Below, piece after piece: positions 44,173 through 53,209 of a stretch of 64,000 bases of DNA (positions within the stretch are counted from its first letter, which is position 1; each line of letters opens with the position of its first letter). This stretch comes from Cellulophaga sp. HaHaR_3_176 (GTDB lineage: Bacteria > Bacteroidota > Bacteroidia > Flavobacteriales > Flavobacteriaceae), in the NCBI RefSeq assembly GCF_019021925.1, contig NZ_CP058990.1, positions 3,436,001 through 3,500,000 of the forward strand. Direction: 5' to 3'. The notes under the pieces were generated by a model. It was not told the origin of the DNA. It searched no databases and saw nothing but the letters and a program-made list of their open reading frames with translations. The translations under genes and the position numbers were made by a program.

Positions 44173-45174
44173 ATGAAAAAGATAGTTTTTATCAAAAAAG
44201 CCTTACTATTTGGCTTTATTATTTTGTTTTTAGGAAATATTTCTTGTAAGGATAAAGTAGCAAAAATAGAAGAAGAAAAGGTTGAGAAAATTGATGATTC
44301 TTCAAAAGAACCATTTTTTAAATTGTCTTTGGCGCAATGGTCCATGCATAAAATGATTTTAGAGAAAAATGAAGACCCTTATACTTTTGCAGAACATGCA
44401 AAAAAATGGGGTTTTACAGGTTTGGAATATGTTAGCGGGTTGTATAATAAAGAATTAGAGAAAGAAAATTTTTCTGAAGAAGCAATGGCGGCATTTGTAA
44501 AGAAGTGTAATGAAGAAAGTGAAAAACACGGAATGCAAAATGTTTTAATTATGATTGATGGCCAAGGAGATTTGGCTATATCAGATGCTGATGAACGTAA
44601 AAAAGCTGTAGAAAATCACTATAAATGGGTTGATGCAGCTTCGCAAATGGGGTGTAGTTCTATAAGAGTAAATTTATCAGGTAGTAATGATGAAAAGGAA
44701 TGGCTTGAGAATTCGGTTGATGGTTTAACGCAATTAGCAACTTACGCAAAAAATAAAAATATTAATGTGATTGTTGAAAACCATGGTGGTTTTTCTTCTA
44801 ATGGGAAAAAACTAGCAGAGGTAATGACAATTGTAAATATGGACAATTGTGGTACGTTACCTGATTTTGGAAATTTTTGTGTGATTAGAAAAGATGGCTC
44901 AATATATAATGGAGAATGTGCAGAGGAATATGATATGTATAAAGGTGTTGAAGAATTGATGCCTTCTGCTAAAGGAGTTAGTGCAAAATCATATAATTTT
45001 GATGAACATGGAAATGAAACAAAAATAGATTTTTATAAAATGCTTCAGATTGTTAAAAATGCTAATTATAGTGGTTTTATTGGGGTAGAATATGAAGGCG
45101 ATGAGCTTGGTGAGGAAGAAGGAATTTTAAAAACTAAAGAGTTGTTGTTAAAGGCATCAAAGGATCTTAAGTAG
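44173..45174 (+). CDS. Sugar phosphate isomerase/epimerase-like TIM barrel lipoprotein
   Basis: A 333-residue protein with a lipoprotein signal (hydrophobic residues 9-24, then GNISCKDK with Cys at about 26). The mature part is a xylose-isomerase-like TIM barrel (AP endonuclease family 2): FKLSLAQWSMHKMILE at the first strand, FTGLEYVSGLYN, INVIVENHGGFSSNG with metal-binding Glu/His near 200, PDFGNFCV, and FIGVEYEGDELGEEEG at the end. Such proteins are normally cytoplasmic; here the substrate must be in the periplasm. The gene is divergent from the GMC oxidoreductase and heads a run with DinB, MFS and Gfo/Idh genes. Confidence 0.88.
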   Translation: MKKIVFIKKALLFGFIILFLGNISCKDKVAKIEEEKVEKIDDSSKEPFFKLSLAQWSMHKMILEKNEDPYTFAEHAKKWGFTGLEYVSGLYNKELEKENFSEEAMAAFVKKCNEESEKHGMQNVLIMIDGQGDLAISDADERKKAVENHYKWVDAASQMGCSSIRVNLSGSNDEKEWLENSVDGLTQLATYAKNKNINVIVENHGGFSSNGKKLAEVMTIVNMDNCGTLPDFGNFCVIRKDGSIYNGECAEEYDMYKGVEELMPSAKGVSAKSYNFDEHGNETKIDFYKMLQIVKNANYSGFIGVEYEGDELGEEEGILKTKELLLKASKDLK

Positions 45175-45189
45175 TTCAAAGCAAGATTT

Positions 45190-45636
45190 ATGGATACATT
45201 TTTCAATCCGTTATTCGATTATAACTTTTACTGTAATAAGAAGTTAATTGAGCAATTTGTAGATGCAGATATTCAGCTTACAGACAAGCATGTAGTTTGG
45301 TTTAGTCATATTTTAAATACGCATCATATTTGGAATGCTAGAATTTTAGGATTAAAGTCAAAATATGAGGTTTTTCAAAAACAGCAGAAAGAAGATTTTT
45401 TTGATATTCATTATGATAACCAAAGAAGCTCTTTTGAAATAATTACAAATACAAAAAATTTTGATACCGGTATATCGTATGAGAACTCTCAAGGCAAACA
45501 TTTTGTGAATACAATTCATGATATTTTATTTCATATCATAAATCATTCAACATATCACCGAGGGCAAATAGCAACAGAATCAAGAGCAAATGGAATTGAA
45601 CCATTACCTTTAGATTATATACAGTACAAAAGATAA
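45190..45636 (+). CDS. DinB family protein
   Basis: A 148-residue cytoplasmic four-helix protein. Metal-binding histidines are in VVWFSHILNTHHIWNARILG near 38-57 and HIINHSTYHRGQIATES near 117-133. The DinB/YfiT family includes thiol transferases and metal-dependent hydrolases; the substrate is unknown. It lies 15 bases after the TIM-barrel lipoprotein gene and 29 bases before the MFS gene, so it seems part of the sugar operon, where its role is not obvious. Confidence 0.88.
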   Translation: MDTFFNPLFDYNFYCNKKLIEQFVDADIQLTDKHVVWFSHILNTHHIWNARILGLKSKYEVFQKQQKEDFFDIHYDNQRSSFEIITNTKNFDTGISYENSQGKHFVNTIHDILFHIINHSTYHRGQIATESRANGIEPLPLDYIQYKR

Positions 45637-45665
45637 TTAAACAACCTAAAATAATAAATAGAAGT

Positions 45666-46901
45666 ATGGAGCAAGTAAATAAGAGTAAGATTTTTTTGGC
45701 AGCTTGTATGGCGCTAATTGTAACTTCTATGACTTTTGCGATTAGAGCAGGAATCTTAACGCAATTAGGAGTAGATTTTGAGATTAGCAATAAAGAATTG
45801 GGTTGGATAAACAGTATGGCTTTTCTTGGTTTTCCTTTAGCAATGTTAGTGGGTGGCCTACTTTACAATGTTTTAGGAGCTAAAAAATTATTAACTATAG
45901 CATTTGTTTGCCACTTATTAGGGCTAGTTCTAACAATATATGCAGGTGGTTTTTGGACATTAATAATTTCTACTTTCTTTATTGGTTTTGCAAACGGTTC
46001 GGTTGAGGCAGCATGTAACCCGATGATTGCAGATATGTATACCAATAATAGAACGGCAATGCTAAATAAGTTTCATGTTTGGTTTCCTGGAGGTTTAGTT
46101 ATTGGTGCCTTAGTATCAAAATTTATGACCGATGGGGGTATCGGTTGGCAGTTGCAAATTGCAACGATGTTAATACCAACATTAATTTATGGTTTTTTAG
46201 TGTTTACACAGAAATTTCCTGAAAATGAAAATATAGAATCTAACACATCTTCAAATATAAAAGCATTAGCAAATCCTTTATTTTTATTTATGATGGTTTG
46301 TATGACGCTAACAGCAACTTCTGAATTTATACCACAACAGTGGATAGAAACTATTTTAGGTAGTTCAGGAGCAAGTCCAATGTTGGTTTTGGCTTTAGTT
46401 ACAGGTATAATGGCACTTGGTCGTTTTTTTGCAGGTCCAATTATCCATAAGTTAAACCCAGTTGGCGTTTTATTGATGTCATCAATTATTACAGCTTCTG
46501 CAATATACTTTATGAGTGTTGCAGATGGTTCAATGGTTTATGTGGCAGCAGCATTGTTTGCATTAGGGGTTTGTTACTTTTGGCCAACTATGATAGGTTT
46601 TATATCTGAATATGCATCAAAAACTGGAGCATTAGGTATGTCGCTTGTTGGTGGTGCGGGTATGTTTGCAACATCAATGTGGAACCCGATTATTGGATCT
46701 AGGTTAGATACAGAAAAAGCAAGTGCTTTAGCATCTGGTTTAGTAGGTGATGCTGCTGATATTGAGGCGGGTAGGTCTGTGTTGGGCTTTATGGTATATT
46801 TTCCTGTAACTTTAATAGTGCTATTCGGTATTTTATTTATCATGCGTAGCAAAATTGAAAAATACAGAATACATCAAGACTCTAGTGTAGAGAGTATTTA
46901 A
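45666..46901 (+). CDS. MFS transporter, probably for sugar or sugar derivative
   Basis: A 411-residue protein with about 12 TM segments and the general fold of the major facilitator superfamily. The TM2-3 loop (NKELGWINSMAFLGFPLAMLVGG, shortened here) and the segment FFIGFANGSVEAACNPMIADMY near 99-120 match bacterial sugar-type MFS proteins. The HxxFPGG-like motif in FHVWFPGGLVIGALVSKF is also common in that group. It sits between the TIM-barrel/DinB genes and a Gfo/Idh/MocA gene, so it likely imports the product of periplasmic sugar processing. Confidence 0.9.
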   Translation: MEQVNKSKIFLAACMALIVTSMTFAIRAGILTQLGVDFEISNKELGWINSMAFLGFPLAMLVGGLLYNVLGAKKLLTIAFVCHLLGLVLTIYAGGFWTLIISTFFIGFANGSVEAACNPMIADMYTNNRTAMLNKFHVWFPGGLVIGALVSKFMTDGGIGWQLQIATMLIPTLIYGFLVFTQKFPENENIESNTSSNIKALANPLFLFMMVCMTLTATSEFIPQQWIETILGSSGASPMLVLALVTGIMALGRFFAGPIIHKLNPVGVLLMSSIITASAIYFMSVADGSMVYVAAALFALGVCYFWPTMIGFISEYASKTGALGMSLVGGAGMFATSMWNPIIGSRLDTEKASALASGLVGDAADIEAGRSVLGFMVYFPVTLIVLFGILFIMRSKIEKYRIHQDSSVESI

Positions 46902-46930
46902 AACAATAAGATTAAATTTTAAAAGATAAA

Positions 46931-48070
46931 ATGGCAAAAAAAATTAGATTAGGAATTTTAGGAGGAGGAGGAGATTCTTTAATAGGAGTTTTACATAGGG
47001 TAGCATCACACATTAATGATAACTACCAAATTGTTGGAGCGGTATTTAATCCTAGAATTGAAGATAACATTGCATTTGCAAAAGAAATAGATATACCTAC
47101 CAATAGAATTTACAAAGATTTTGATACCCTGGTAGATGAAGAAATGAAGTTGCCTGAAGACGAACGTATACAGGTTTGTTCTGTGTTGACACCTAATTTT
47201 CTTCATTTTCCGATGGCAAAAAAATTATTGGAAAACGGTTTTAGTGTTATTTGCGAAAAGCCAATGACGACAACTTATGACGAAGCCAAAATTTTACAAG
47301 AAACTCTTGAAAAAGCAGGTACTGTATTTGCTGTAACTCATACTTATACAGGATATCCAATGGTTCGCCAGATGCGTGAAATGATAAAAACAGGTGCTTT
47401 GGGTAAAATTCAAAAAGTAGATGTTCGTTATTATCAAGGTTGGATAAACCCAATTATTCATGATAAATCAAAAAGATCTTCTACTTGGAGGTTAGACCCT
47501 GAAAAAGCAGGCATTAGCTGTTGCGTTGGCGATATTGGTGTGCATGCTTTTAATATGGTAGAATTTACAACAGGCTTAAAAATAAAATCAATACTTGCAG
47601 ATTTGAACTACTTGTATGATGATAATAAAATGGATATAGACGGTACCGTTTTAGTTCGTTTTGATGGTAATGCAAAAGGTGTAGTACGATCTAGCCAAAT
47701 AGCTACAGGAGAAGAAAACGGATTGGCTATTGCTATTTACGGAGATAAAGGTGGTTTGCGTTGGGAACAAGAAAACCCAAATTATCTTTATGTAATGAGT
47801 GATGATAAGCCATTACAGGTTTACAAACCAGGGCATGCATATAATTCTGATTTGTCATTAGATGGTACAAAATTGCCTCCAGGGCACCCTGAAGGTATTT
47901 TTGATTCAATGGCCAATATTTACTTAGGAGTTTCTAAGGCAATTCGAGGAGAAAAATATAATGATGGAGAATTCCCAACTATGATGGACGGAGTTCGTGG
48001 AATGAATTTTATTGAAAGCTCAGTAGCATCACATAAAGCAGGTAATGTTTGGGTAGATTTGATTAATTAA
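46931..48070 (+). CDS. Gfo/Idh/MocA family oxidoreductase
   Basis: A 379-residue cytoplasmic NAD(P)-dependent enzyme. The Rossmann start IRLGILGGGGDSLIGVLHR (6-23) is clear, followed by VCSVLTPNFLHFPMAKKLL and the catalytic-lysine motif VICEKPMTTTYDEA near 108-121. CCVGDIGVHAFNMVEF near 197-212 holds the conserved histidine. Members act on sugars such as myo-inositol, 3-keto glucose and related compounds. In this context it may reduce a 3-keto sugar back to a hexose. It is the last gene of the plus-strand run that starts at 44173, and is followed by a strong terminator. Confidence 0.92.
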   Translation: MAKKIRLGILGGGGDSLIGVLHRVASHINDNYQIVGAVFNPRIEDNIAFAKEIDIPTNRIYKDFDTLVDEEMKLPEDERIQVCSVLTPNFLHFPMAKKLLENGFSVICEKPMTTTYDEAKILQETLEKAGTVFAVTHTYTGYPMVRQMREMIKTGALGKIQKVDVRYYQGWINPIIHDKSKRSSTWRLDPEKAGISCCVGDIGVHAFNMVEFTTGLKIKSILADLNYLYDDNKMDIDGTVLVRFDGNAKGVVRSSQIATGEENGLAIAIYGDKGGLRWEQENPNYLYVMSDDKPLQVYKPGHAYNSDLSLDGTKLPPGHPEGIFDSMANIYLGVSKAIRGEKYNDGEFPTMMDGVRGMNFIESSVASHKAGNVWVDLIN

Positions 48071-48088
48071 TATAGTTGCAACAAAATA

Positions 48089-48122
48089 AAAAAGCTGTCT
48101 TCTTTAGAAGACAGCTTTTTTT
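48089..48122. terminator. Bidirectional terminator between Gfo/Idh and ASCH genes
   Basis: AAAAAAGCTGTCTTC and GAAGACAGCTTTTTT form an almost perfect stem with a 4-base loop. T-runs lie on both strands, so it can stop the plus-strand Gfo/Idh transcript and the minus-strand ASCH transcript. Confidence 0.9.
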
Positions 48123-48129
48123 ATGAATT

Positions 48130-48591
48130 TTAACCAAATACTTTTTCAAATTCTTGACAGACAACAATCATGCTTTCTTTTGGAGTACGGTTGATTTTGT
48201 TTAAATTCCTAGTGTAATAATCCCAGTGCTTTGTTTTCCAATAGCTGAGACTTTTATCGCCTTCTCCTTCTTTAATTGCATAATTAGCGTCAATGCTAAA
48301 ATAAGGCTTTAGCTTAACAGCTGTAGTTTTTACAATACATTTTGCATCGCCATTCCAATCTGTAATTATATTAAAATCTCCTATTTTAGGGAGAGCTTCT
48401 TTTCGAGATTGTAAATCCAATAGCGCTAGTGTGTTGGCACTTTTAATTCCTTTTAAAACTAAATTAACACTCTCATTAGCTTCTTTTTCATTGTCGTAAA
48501 AATGAATGGTTTTAGGAGCATTAACAAAGGTATCTTCTAAATGCTTATCCAAATAATTACCCCACATGTTTCGGGCAGATGTATTATCCAT
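48130..48591 (-). CDS. ASCH domain protein
   Basis: A 153-residue cytoplasmic protein. The ASCH signature appears as VLKGIKSANTLALLDL near 45-60, the strand FNIITDWNGDAKCIVKTT near 73-90, and SYWKTKHWDYYTRNL near 115-129. ASCH domains bind RNA or modified nucleosides; some hydrolyse N4-acetylcytidine. The function here is unknown. It lies 13 bases after the second GMC oxidoreductase gene on the same strand and is probably co-transcribed, though no functional link to sugar oxidation is known. Confidence 0.85.
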   Translation of the reverse strand: MDNTSARNMWGNYLDKHLEDTFVNAPKTIHFYDNEKEANESVNLVLKGIKSANTLALLDLQSRKEALPKIGDFNIITDWNGDAKCIVKTTAVKLKPYFSIDANYAIKEGEGDKSLSYWKTKHWDYYTRNLNKINRTPKESMIVVCQEFEKVFG

Positions 48592-48604
48592 ATTTATATA
48601 TTAA

Positions 48605-50308
48605 CTAAGCAAATTTACCTAATTTAAATTGTTCTGCAGCATGGTTTGCAGCCCTTGCGGTAAAAGCCATGTATGTTAATGAAGGATTTACGCAACTTGA
48701 TGATGACATGAAAGCACCATCGGTAACATACACATTAGGTACATTGTGTATTTGGTTGTGTTTGTTAACGATAGATGTTTTAGCACTATGCCCCATTCTT
48801 GCACCTCCCATTTCATGAATACCAAGACCAGGTCCTGTTTTTTTGTCATAAACATCAACATCTTTAAAACCAGCTTCTGTTAATATTTTTTCGATTTGTA
48901 TTTTAATGTCTTCTCGCATGTTGTATTCGTTCTCTTTAAATTCAACATCAAAATCTAACTGAGGTAATCCCCATTTATCTTTTTCAGTTTTGCTTAAAAT
49001 AACTCGATTGTCATCATAAGGTAAAAATTCACCAAAACCAGTACTTCCAATTTGCCACTCTCCTGGTTTTAAAATATTTTCTTTCAAATCAGCACCATAA
49101 CCCATTTCTGCTACAGATGCTGTCCAGCTACCACGGCTTGCACCACCTTGGTAACCAAAGCCTCTTAAGTAGTTCTTTTTTTCAGAGTTTTCATCTAGGT
49201 TTACAAAACGCGGAATGTAGAAACCGTTAGGTCTTCTGCCTTTGTAATATTTATCTAAATAGCCCTCTACTTTTGCTCTTGCACCAAGTTGGTAGTGGTG
49301 ATCCATAATACCTCTACCTAAAGCATCTGAATCATTACCTAGTCCGTTTGGAAAACGTTCAGATTTTGATTGCAATAAAATACCCACGGATGCCATTGAT
49401 GATGCACATAAGAAAATTACCTTTGCATTAAAAGTTATTTTTTCATTTGTTTCTGCGTCTATAATTCTAACGCCAGTAGCTTTTTTAGTTGTATCATCAT
49501 AAATAACTTCATGAACAATTGAGTTTGGCCTAAGTGTCATGTTTCCTGTTCGTTCTGCAGCAGGTAAAGTAGATGAGTTACTACTAAAATAACCTCCAAA
49601 AGGGCATCCTCTCCAACATCTATTTCTGTATTGACAAGGTTGTCTTCCTTCTTTTTTAGAATCTCTGTCTGTAATATGTGCAACACGGCCTATGGTTAAA
49701 AGGCGCCCATCATCAAATTTTTCAGACATTGATTTTTGAAGATCTAATTCTACGCAATTTAAATCCATTGGTGGTTGAAATTTGCCATCAGGCAATTGCT
49801 TTAAGCCTAGTTTCTGGCCACTTACACCAATATATTCCTCTACTTTATCATACCATGGTGCAATATCATTATAGCGTACAGGCCAATCAACACCATGACC
49901 ATCTTTTTTATTTGCTTCAAAATCTAAATCACTCCAGCGGTAACTTTGTCTACCCCATGTTAATGATCTTCCTCCTACATGGTAACCTCTAATCCAATCA
50001 AAGCGTTTTGTCTCTACATATGGGTGTTCTAAATCATTAACAAAAAAATGTTTAGAATCTTCTTTCGGAGCCCAACCAATTCTATTTTGAACGTGATATT
50101 TTTTCTTATCTTCTTTTGAAAGCTTACCTTTTAAATCATAATCCCAATCATCATCATTCATGGTTTTATAATCTTTAATATGCTCTACCATTGGTCCGCG
50201 TTCTAAAACTAGAGTTTTTAAACCTTTTTCAGTTAATTCTTTTGCAGCCCAACCTCCTGTTATTCCCGTTCCTACAACGATTGCGTCATAATGCTCTTCC
50301 AGATTCAT
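48605..50308 (-). CDS. GMC family oxidoreductase, second paralogue
   Basis: A 567-residue flavoprotein, closely similar to the product of 42326-44038 through most of its length. FAD motif VVGTGITGGWAAKEL near 11-25, cysteine cluster CQYRNRCWRGCPFG (C-x5-C-x3-C), and the C-terminal GLGIHEMGGARMG and VTDGAFMSSSSCVNPSLT are all there. It has no signal peptide. Unlike its paralogue, it has no subunit 3 gene next to it, so it may use the same small subunit or another one. It is divergent from the second TIM-barrel gene and likely acts in the same sugar pathway on a different substrate. Confidence 0.88.
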   Translation of the reverse strand: MNLEEHYDAIVVGTGITGGWAAKELTEKGLKTLVLERGPMVEHIKDYKTMNDDDWDYDLKGKLSKEDKKKYHVQNRIGWAPKEDSKHFFVNDLEHPYVETKRFDWIRGYHVGGRSLTWGRQSYRWSDLDFEANKKDGHGVDWPVRYNDIAPWYDKVEEYIGVSGQKLGLKQLPDGKFQPPMDLNCVELDLQKSMSEKFDDGRLLTIGRVAHITDRDSKKEGRQPCQYRNRCWRGCPFGGYFSSNSSTLPAAERTGNMTLRPNSIVHEVIYDDTTKKATGVRIIDAETNEKITFNAKVIFLCASSMASVGILLQSKSERFPNGLGNDSDALGRGIMDHHYQLGARAKVEGYLDKYYKGRRPNGFYIPRFVNLDENSEKKNYLRGFGYQGGASRGSWTASVAEMGYGADLKENILKPGEWQIGSTGFGEFLPYDDNRVILSKTEKDKWGLPQLDFDVEFKENEYNMREDIKIQIEKILTEAGFKDVDVYDKKTGPGLGIHEMGGARMGHSAKTSIVNKHNQIHNVPNVYVTDGAFMSSSSCVNPSLTYMAFTARAANHAAEQFKLGKFA

Positions 50309-50469
50309 TTGTTTATTTTTAGTTTTATTCTATTCTTATTTGTTATATTTAACAACATATAAGAATTAAATATGTTTGTTTGTCTAGATATAAATATAGT
50401 ATTATTATCTTAAAATTTTAAGAATCAATTAATTCAGATGGGTTCTAAATAAGAAATTAACAATAATAA

Positions 50470-51522
50470 ATGAAAACAATTAAAGGTCCTGCGGTTTTTC
50501 TTGCTCAGTTTGTAGATAATAAAGCTCCATTTAATACACTTGATGGAATGTGTAAATGGGCTTCAGATTTAGGGTATAAAGGTATTCAAATACCGACATG
50601 GGAAAGTTTTTTAATAGATTTGGATAAAGCAGCCGAAAGTCAAACTTATTGTGATGATTTAAAAGGTAAAGTAAATTCTTACGGGTTAGAGATTACAGAA
50701 TTATCTACGCATTTGCAGGGTCAATTGGTAGCTGTTAACCCGGCTTATGACTCTATGTTTGATGGTTTTGCACCTGATAAAGTAAAAGGTAATCCTAAAG
50801 CTCGTACAGAATGGGCTATTGACACGGTAAAGAAAGCTGGTACAGCTAGTAAGAGATTAGGCTTAAATACTCACGCTACTTTTTCTGGAGCTTTACTTTG
50901 GCACACAATGTACCCTTGGCCACAACGACCTAATGGCTTAGTGAAAATGGGTTTTGAAGAATTAGCAAAAAGATGGACGCCAATTCTTAATCATTTTGAT
51001 GAACAAGGTGTAGATGTTTGTTATGAAATACACCCAGGAGAAGACTTACATGATGGTGTTTCTTTTGAGCGTTTTTTAGAGGCAACAAATAACCATAAAC
51101 GAGTAAATATGCTCTATGATCCTAGTCATTATGTTTTACAACATTTAGATTATTTAACTTTCATAGATCATTATCATGAATTTATAAAAGCATTTCACGT
51201 AAAAGATGCTGAGTTTAATCCAACGGGTAAGCAAGGTGTTTATGGTGGTTATTCTGATTGGATTGATAGGGCAGGTAGATTTAGATCTTTAGGAGATGGA
51301 CAAGTCGATTTTAGTGGTATATTTTCTAAACTAACACAATATGGCTGTGATGTCTGGGCAGTAATGGAGTGGGAGTGTTGTATGAAGAGCCCTGAACAAG
51401 GTGCTCGTGAAGGGGCACCATTTATTCAGAAACATATAATTGAAGCAACAGAAAAAACATTTGATGATTTTGCAGGTGGAGAAGTAGATAAAGAAGCTTT
51501 GAAGAAAATTTTAGGAATTTAA
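50470..51522 (+). CDS. Sugar phosphate isomerase/epimerase family protein (cytoplasmic)
   Basis: A 350-residue TIM barrel without signal peptide. The start KGPAVFLAQFVDN with LGYKGIQIPTWE near 31-42, then GVDVCYEIHPGEDLHDG near 183-199, MLYDPSHYVLQHLDY near 216-230, IKAFHVKDAEF near 239-249, and VWAVMEWECCMKS near 296-308 supply the Glu/His/Asp metal ligands of the xylose-isomerase-like fold. In Bacteroidota such proteins occur next to DUF1080 and Gfo/Idh/MocA genes and act on keto sugars. The two DUF1080 genes follow at 10 and 28 bases, so they form one operon. Confidence 0.92.
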   Translation: MKTIKGPAVFLAQFVDNKAPFNTLDGMCKWASDLGYKGIQIPTWESFLIDLDKAAESQTYCDDLKGKVNSYGLEITELSTHLQGQLVAVNPAYDSMFDGFAPDKVKGNPKARTEWAIDTVKKAGTASKRLGLNTHATFSGALLWHTMYPWPQRPNGLVKMGFEELAKRWTPILNHFDEQGVDVCYEIHPGEDLHDGVSFERFLEATNNHKRVNMLYDPSHYVLQHLDYLTFIDHYHEFIKAFHVKDAEFNPTGKQGVYGGYSDWIDRAGRFRSLGDGQVDFSGIFSKLTQYGCDVWAVMEWECCMKSPEQGAREGAPFIQKHIIEATEKTFDDFAGGEVDKEALKKILGI

Positions 51523-51531
51523 ATTTTAGAA

Positions 51532-52284
51532 ATGAAAAGAGTAGCTTCAATGATTGCTTTAATATGTATGTTAAGTAGTTGTAAAGAAAAAACTAACAAT
51601 CATGTAGGTGTTAAATCTGAAACTAAAAAGGAAGAATTGCCTGATAAAGAAAATAATGAGTGGGAGGTGTTATTTAATGGTACTTCTTTCGATAATTTTC
51701 AAGAGTATTTAAAAGACAGTGTATCCGGTAATTGGAAAATTGAAGACAATGCAATGGTTTTTTATCCTCCTAAAAACAGAAAGGAAGGGACATCATATAA
51801 CCTAGTAACTAAAAAAGAATATACAGATTTTGTATTGTCCTTAGATTGGAAAATTTCAGAAGGAGGTAATAGTGGTGTATTTTGGGGAGTTAAAGAAGAT
51901 GAGAACTTACCAGAAGCTTACCAAACAGGACCTGAAATTCAAGTTTTAGACAATGATAAACATCCAGATGCTAAAGCAGGAACTACACACCAAGCAGGTT
52001 CTTTGTATGATATGATTCCCCCTTCAAAAGACGCTACTAAACCTGTTGGAGAGTGGAATACATGCATTCTAACTATAAACCATAAAACAAATGAGGGTAT
52101 TGTTGTTTTAAATGACGAAAAAATAGTTGTTTTTTCAGTAAATAACCCAGAATGGAGTACTATGGTGTCTAATTCTAAATTTGCTGACTGGGCAGATTTT
52201 GGGAAATTTACAACAGGAAAAATAGGGTTGCAAGATCACGGAGATGTTGTTTCTTTCAGAAATATTAAAATAAAAGAATTATAA
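51532..52284 (+). CDS. DUF1080 (3-keto-disaccharide hydrolase type) lipoprotein
   Basis: A 250-residue lipoprotein: signal MKRVASMIALICMLSSCKEK with lipobox LSSC (Cys at 17). After a polar linker the mature domain is a jelly roll of the DUF1080 family: WEVLFNGTSFDNFQEYL near 43-59, NWKIEDNAMVFYPP, DFVLSLDWKISEGGNSGVFW near 99-118, and the end GKIGLQDHGDVVSFRNIKIK near 230-249. This family hydrolyses 3-keto-glycosides or has related lyase activity. It should act in the periplasm or on the surface on products of the GMC dehydrogenases. A second, diverged copy follows. Confidence 0.9.
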   Translation: MKRVASMIALICMLSSCKEKTNNHVGVKSETKKEELPDKENNEWEVLFNGTSFDNFQEYLKDSVSGNWKIEDNAMVFYPPKNRKEGTSYNLVTKKEYTDFVLSLDWKISEGGNSGVFWGVKEDENLPEAYQTGPEIQVLDNDKHPDAKAGTTHQAGSLYDMIPPSKDATKPVGEWNTCILTINHKTNEGIVVLNDEKIVVFSVNNPEWSTMVSNSKFADWADFGKFTTGKIGLQDHGDVVSFRNIKIKEL

Positions 52285-52311
52285 ATTACCACCTTAAAAA
52301 AAATATTTAGA

Positions 52312-53112
52312 ATGAAACAATTATACATGCTAGCCGTTTTAGCAGTTTTTTCTTGTAAAAACGAACCAAAAAAAGAAGTGGTCAGCGATAAAGTATCTGA
52401 AGTTGTAGTTTATGAAGAATATACAGGTGTTGAACCAACAAAGCCAGAAGAAACAGAGCTTTATAAACCTGTGCCATTAAAAGTTGAGTTTATAGGTGAA
52501 AACAAAATACCAAGCGATGCAACTATACTTTCTGATTTAGATGAATGGGAAAGTGTAATTGACCCTAGTAAACCTGCAGATTGGATAGTTAATGCAGATG
52601 GTAGTTTTACTGTGAAAAACAAAGCGGGAGATATAAGAACAAAAAAAGAATTTGGAAATGTTCAATTACATATAGAGTGGAAGTCTCCTGAAATAATACA
52701 AGGAGAAAATCAAAGTAGAGCTAATAGTGGTGTGTTTTTACAAAGCCGTTATGAAGTTCAAATTTTAGATAATAATGATAATGATACTTATGTAAATGGG
52801 CAGGTGGCTTCAATTTACAAACAACATGTTCCTTTAGTAAAAGCATCTGTACCAACAGGTGAATGGAATGTATATGATATTATTTATCATGCTCCAGAAT
52901 TTAATAAAAGGGGTGAGAAAACAAAATCGGCAACGATGACTGTAATACATAATGATGTATTAGTGCAAGATAATGTTGAGATAAAAGGTACGACACCTTA
53001 TATTGGTTGGCCTAAAAATGAAGCACACGGTAAAGCACCAATCACTCTTCAGGATCATGGAGATGACAGTAGAGTTAGTTTTAGAAATATTTGGGTTCGA
53101 GAATTGAATTAA
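52312..53112 (+). CDS. DUF1080 (3-keto-disaccharide hydrolase type) lipoprotein, second copy
   Basis: A 266-residue lipoprotein with a short signal (MKQLYMLAVLAVFSCKNEPK, lipobox VFSC, Cys at 15). The DUF1080 domain includes WIVNADGSFTVKNKAGDI near 91-108, NVQLHIEWKSPEIIQGENQS, RANSGVFLQSRYEVQILDN near 142-160, and the end ITLQDHGDDSRVSFRNIWVR near 243-262. It differs from the neighbour in its longer N-terminal linker and its insert. The two probably act on different glycosidic linkages. The gene ends the sugar locus; yicC follows 97 bases later with its own promoter. Confidence 0.9.
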   Translation: MKQLYMLAVLAVFSCKNEPKKEVVSDKVSEVVVYEEYTGVEPTKPEETELYKPVPLKVEFIGENKIPSDATILSDLDEWESVIDPSKPADWIVNADGSFTVKNKAGDIRTKKEFGNVQLHIEWKSPEIIQGENQSRANSGVFLQSRYEVQILDNNDNDTYVNGQVASIYKQHVPLVKASVPTGEWNVYDIIYHAPEFNKRGEKTKSATMTVIHNDVLVQDNVEIKGTTPYIGWPKNEAHGKAPITLQDHGDDSRVSFRNIWVRELN

Positions 53113-53182
53113 TATTTAAGGAGGCTTTTTTAAATAGATTTTTGATATTAAATATGAACTATTTAAGAAACTTGAATTTTAT

Positions 53183-53190
53183 TACCTTTG
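53183..53190 (+). promoter_or_regulatory. Likely -7 element of the yicC-gmk-nadD promoter
   Basis: TACCTTTG fits TAnnTTTG and lies 19 bases before the yicC ATG at 53210. No TTG at the ideal distance was found. Confidence 0.5.
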
Positions 53191-53209
53191 CCGAAATTAA
53201 AATCTATTT

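Noticed and set aside
49678..49992. Plus-strand open frame of 104 codons inside the second GMC gene
   Set aside because: It is fully antisense to a well-supported flavoprotein gene, has no start context and gives no recognisable protein; a shadow frame.
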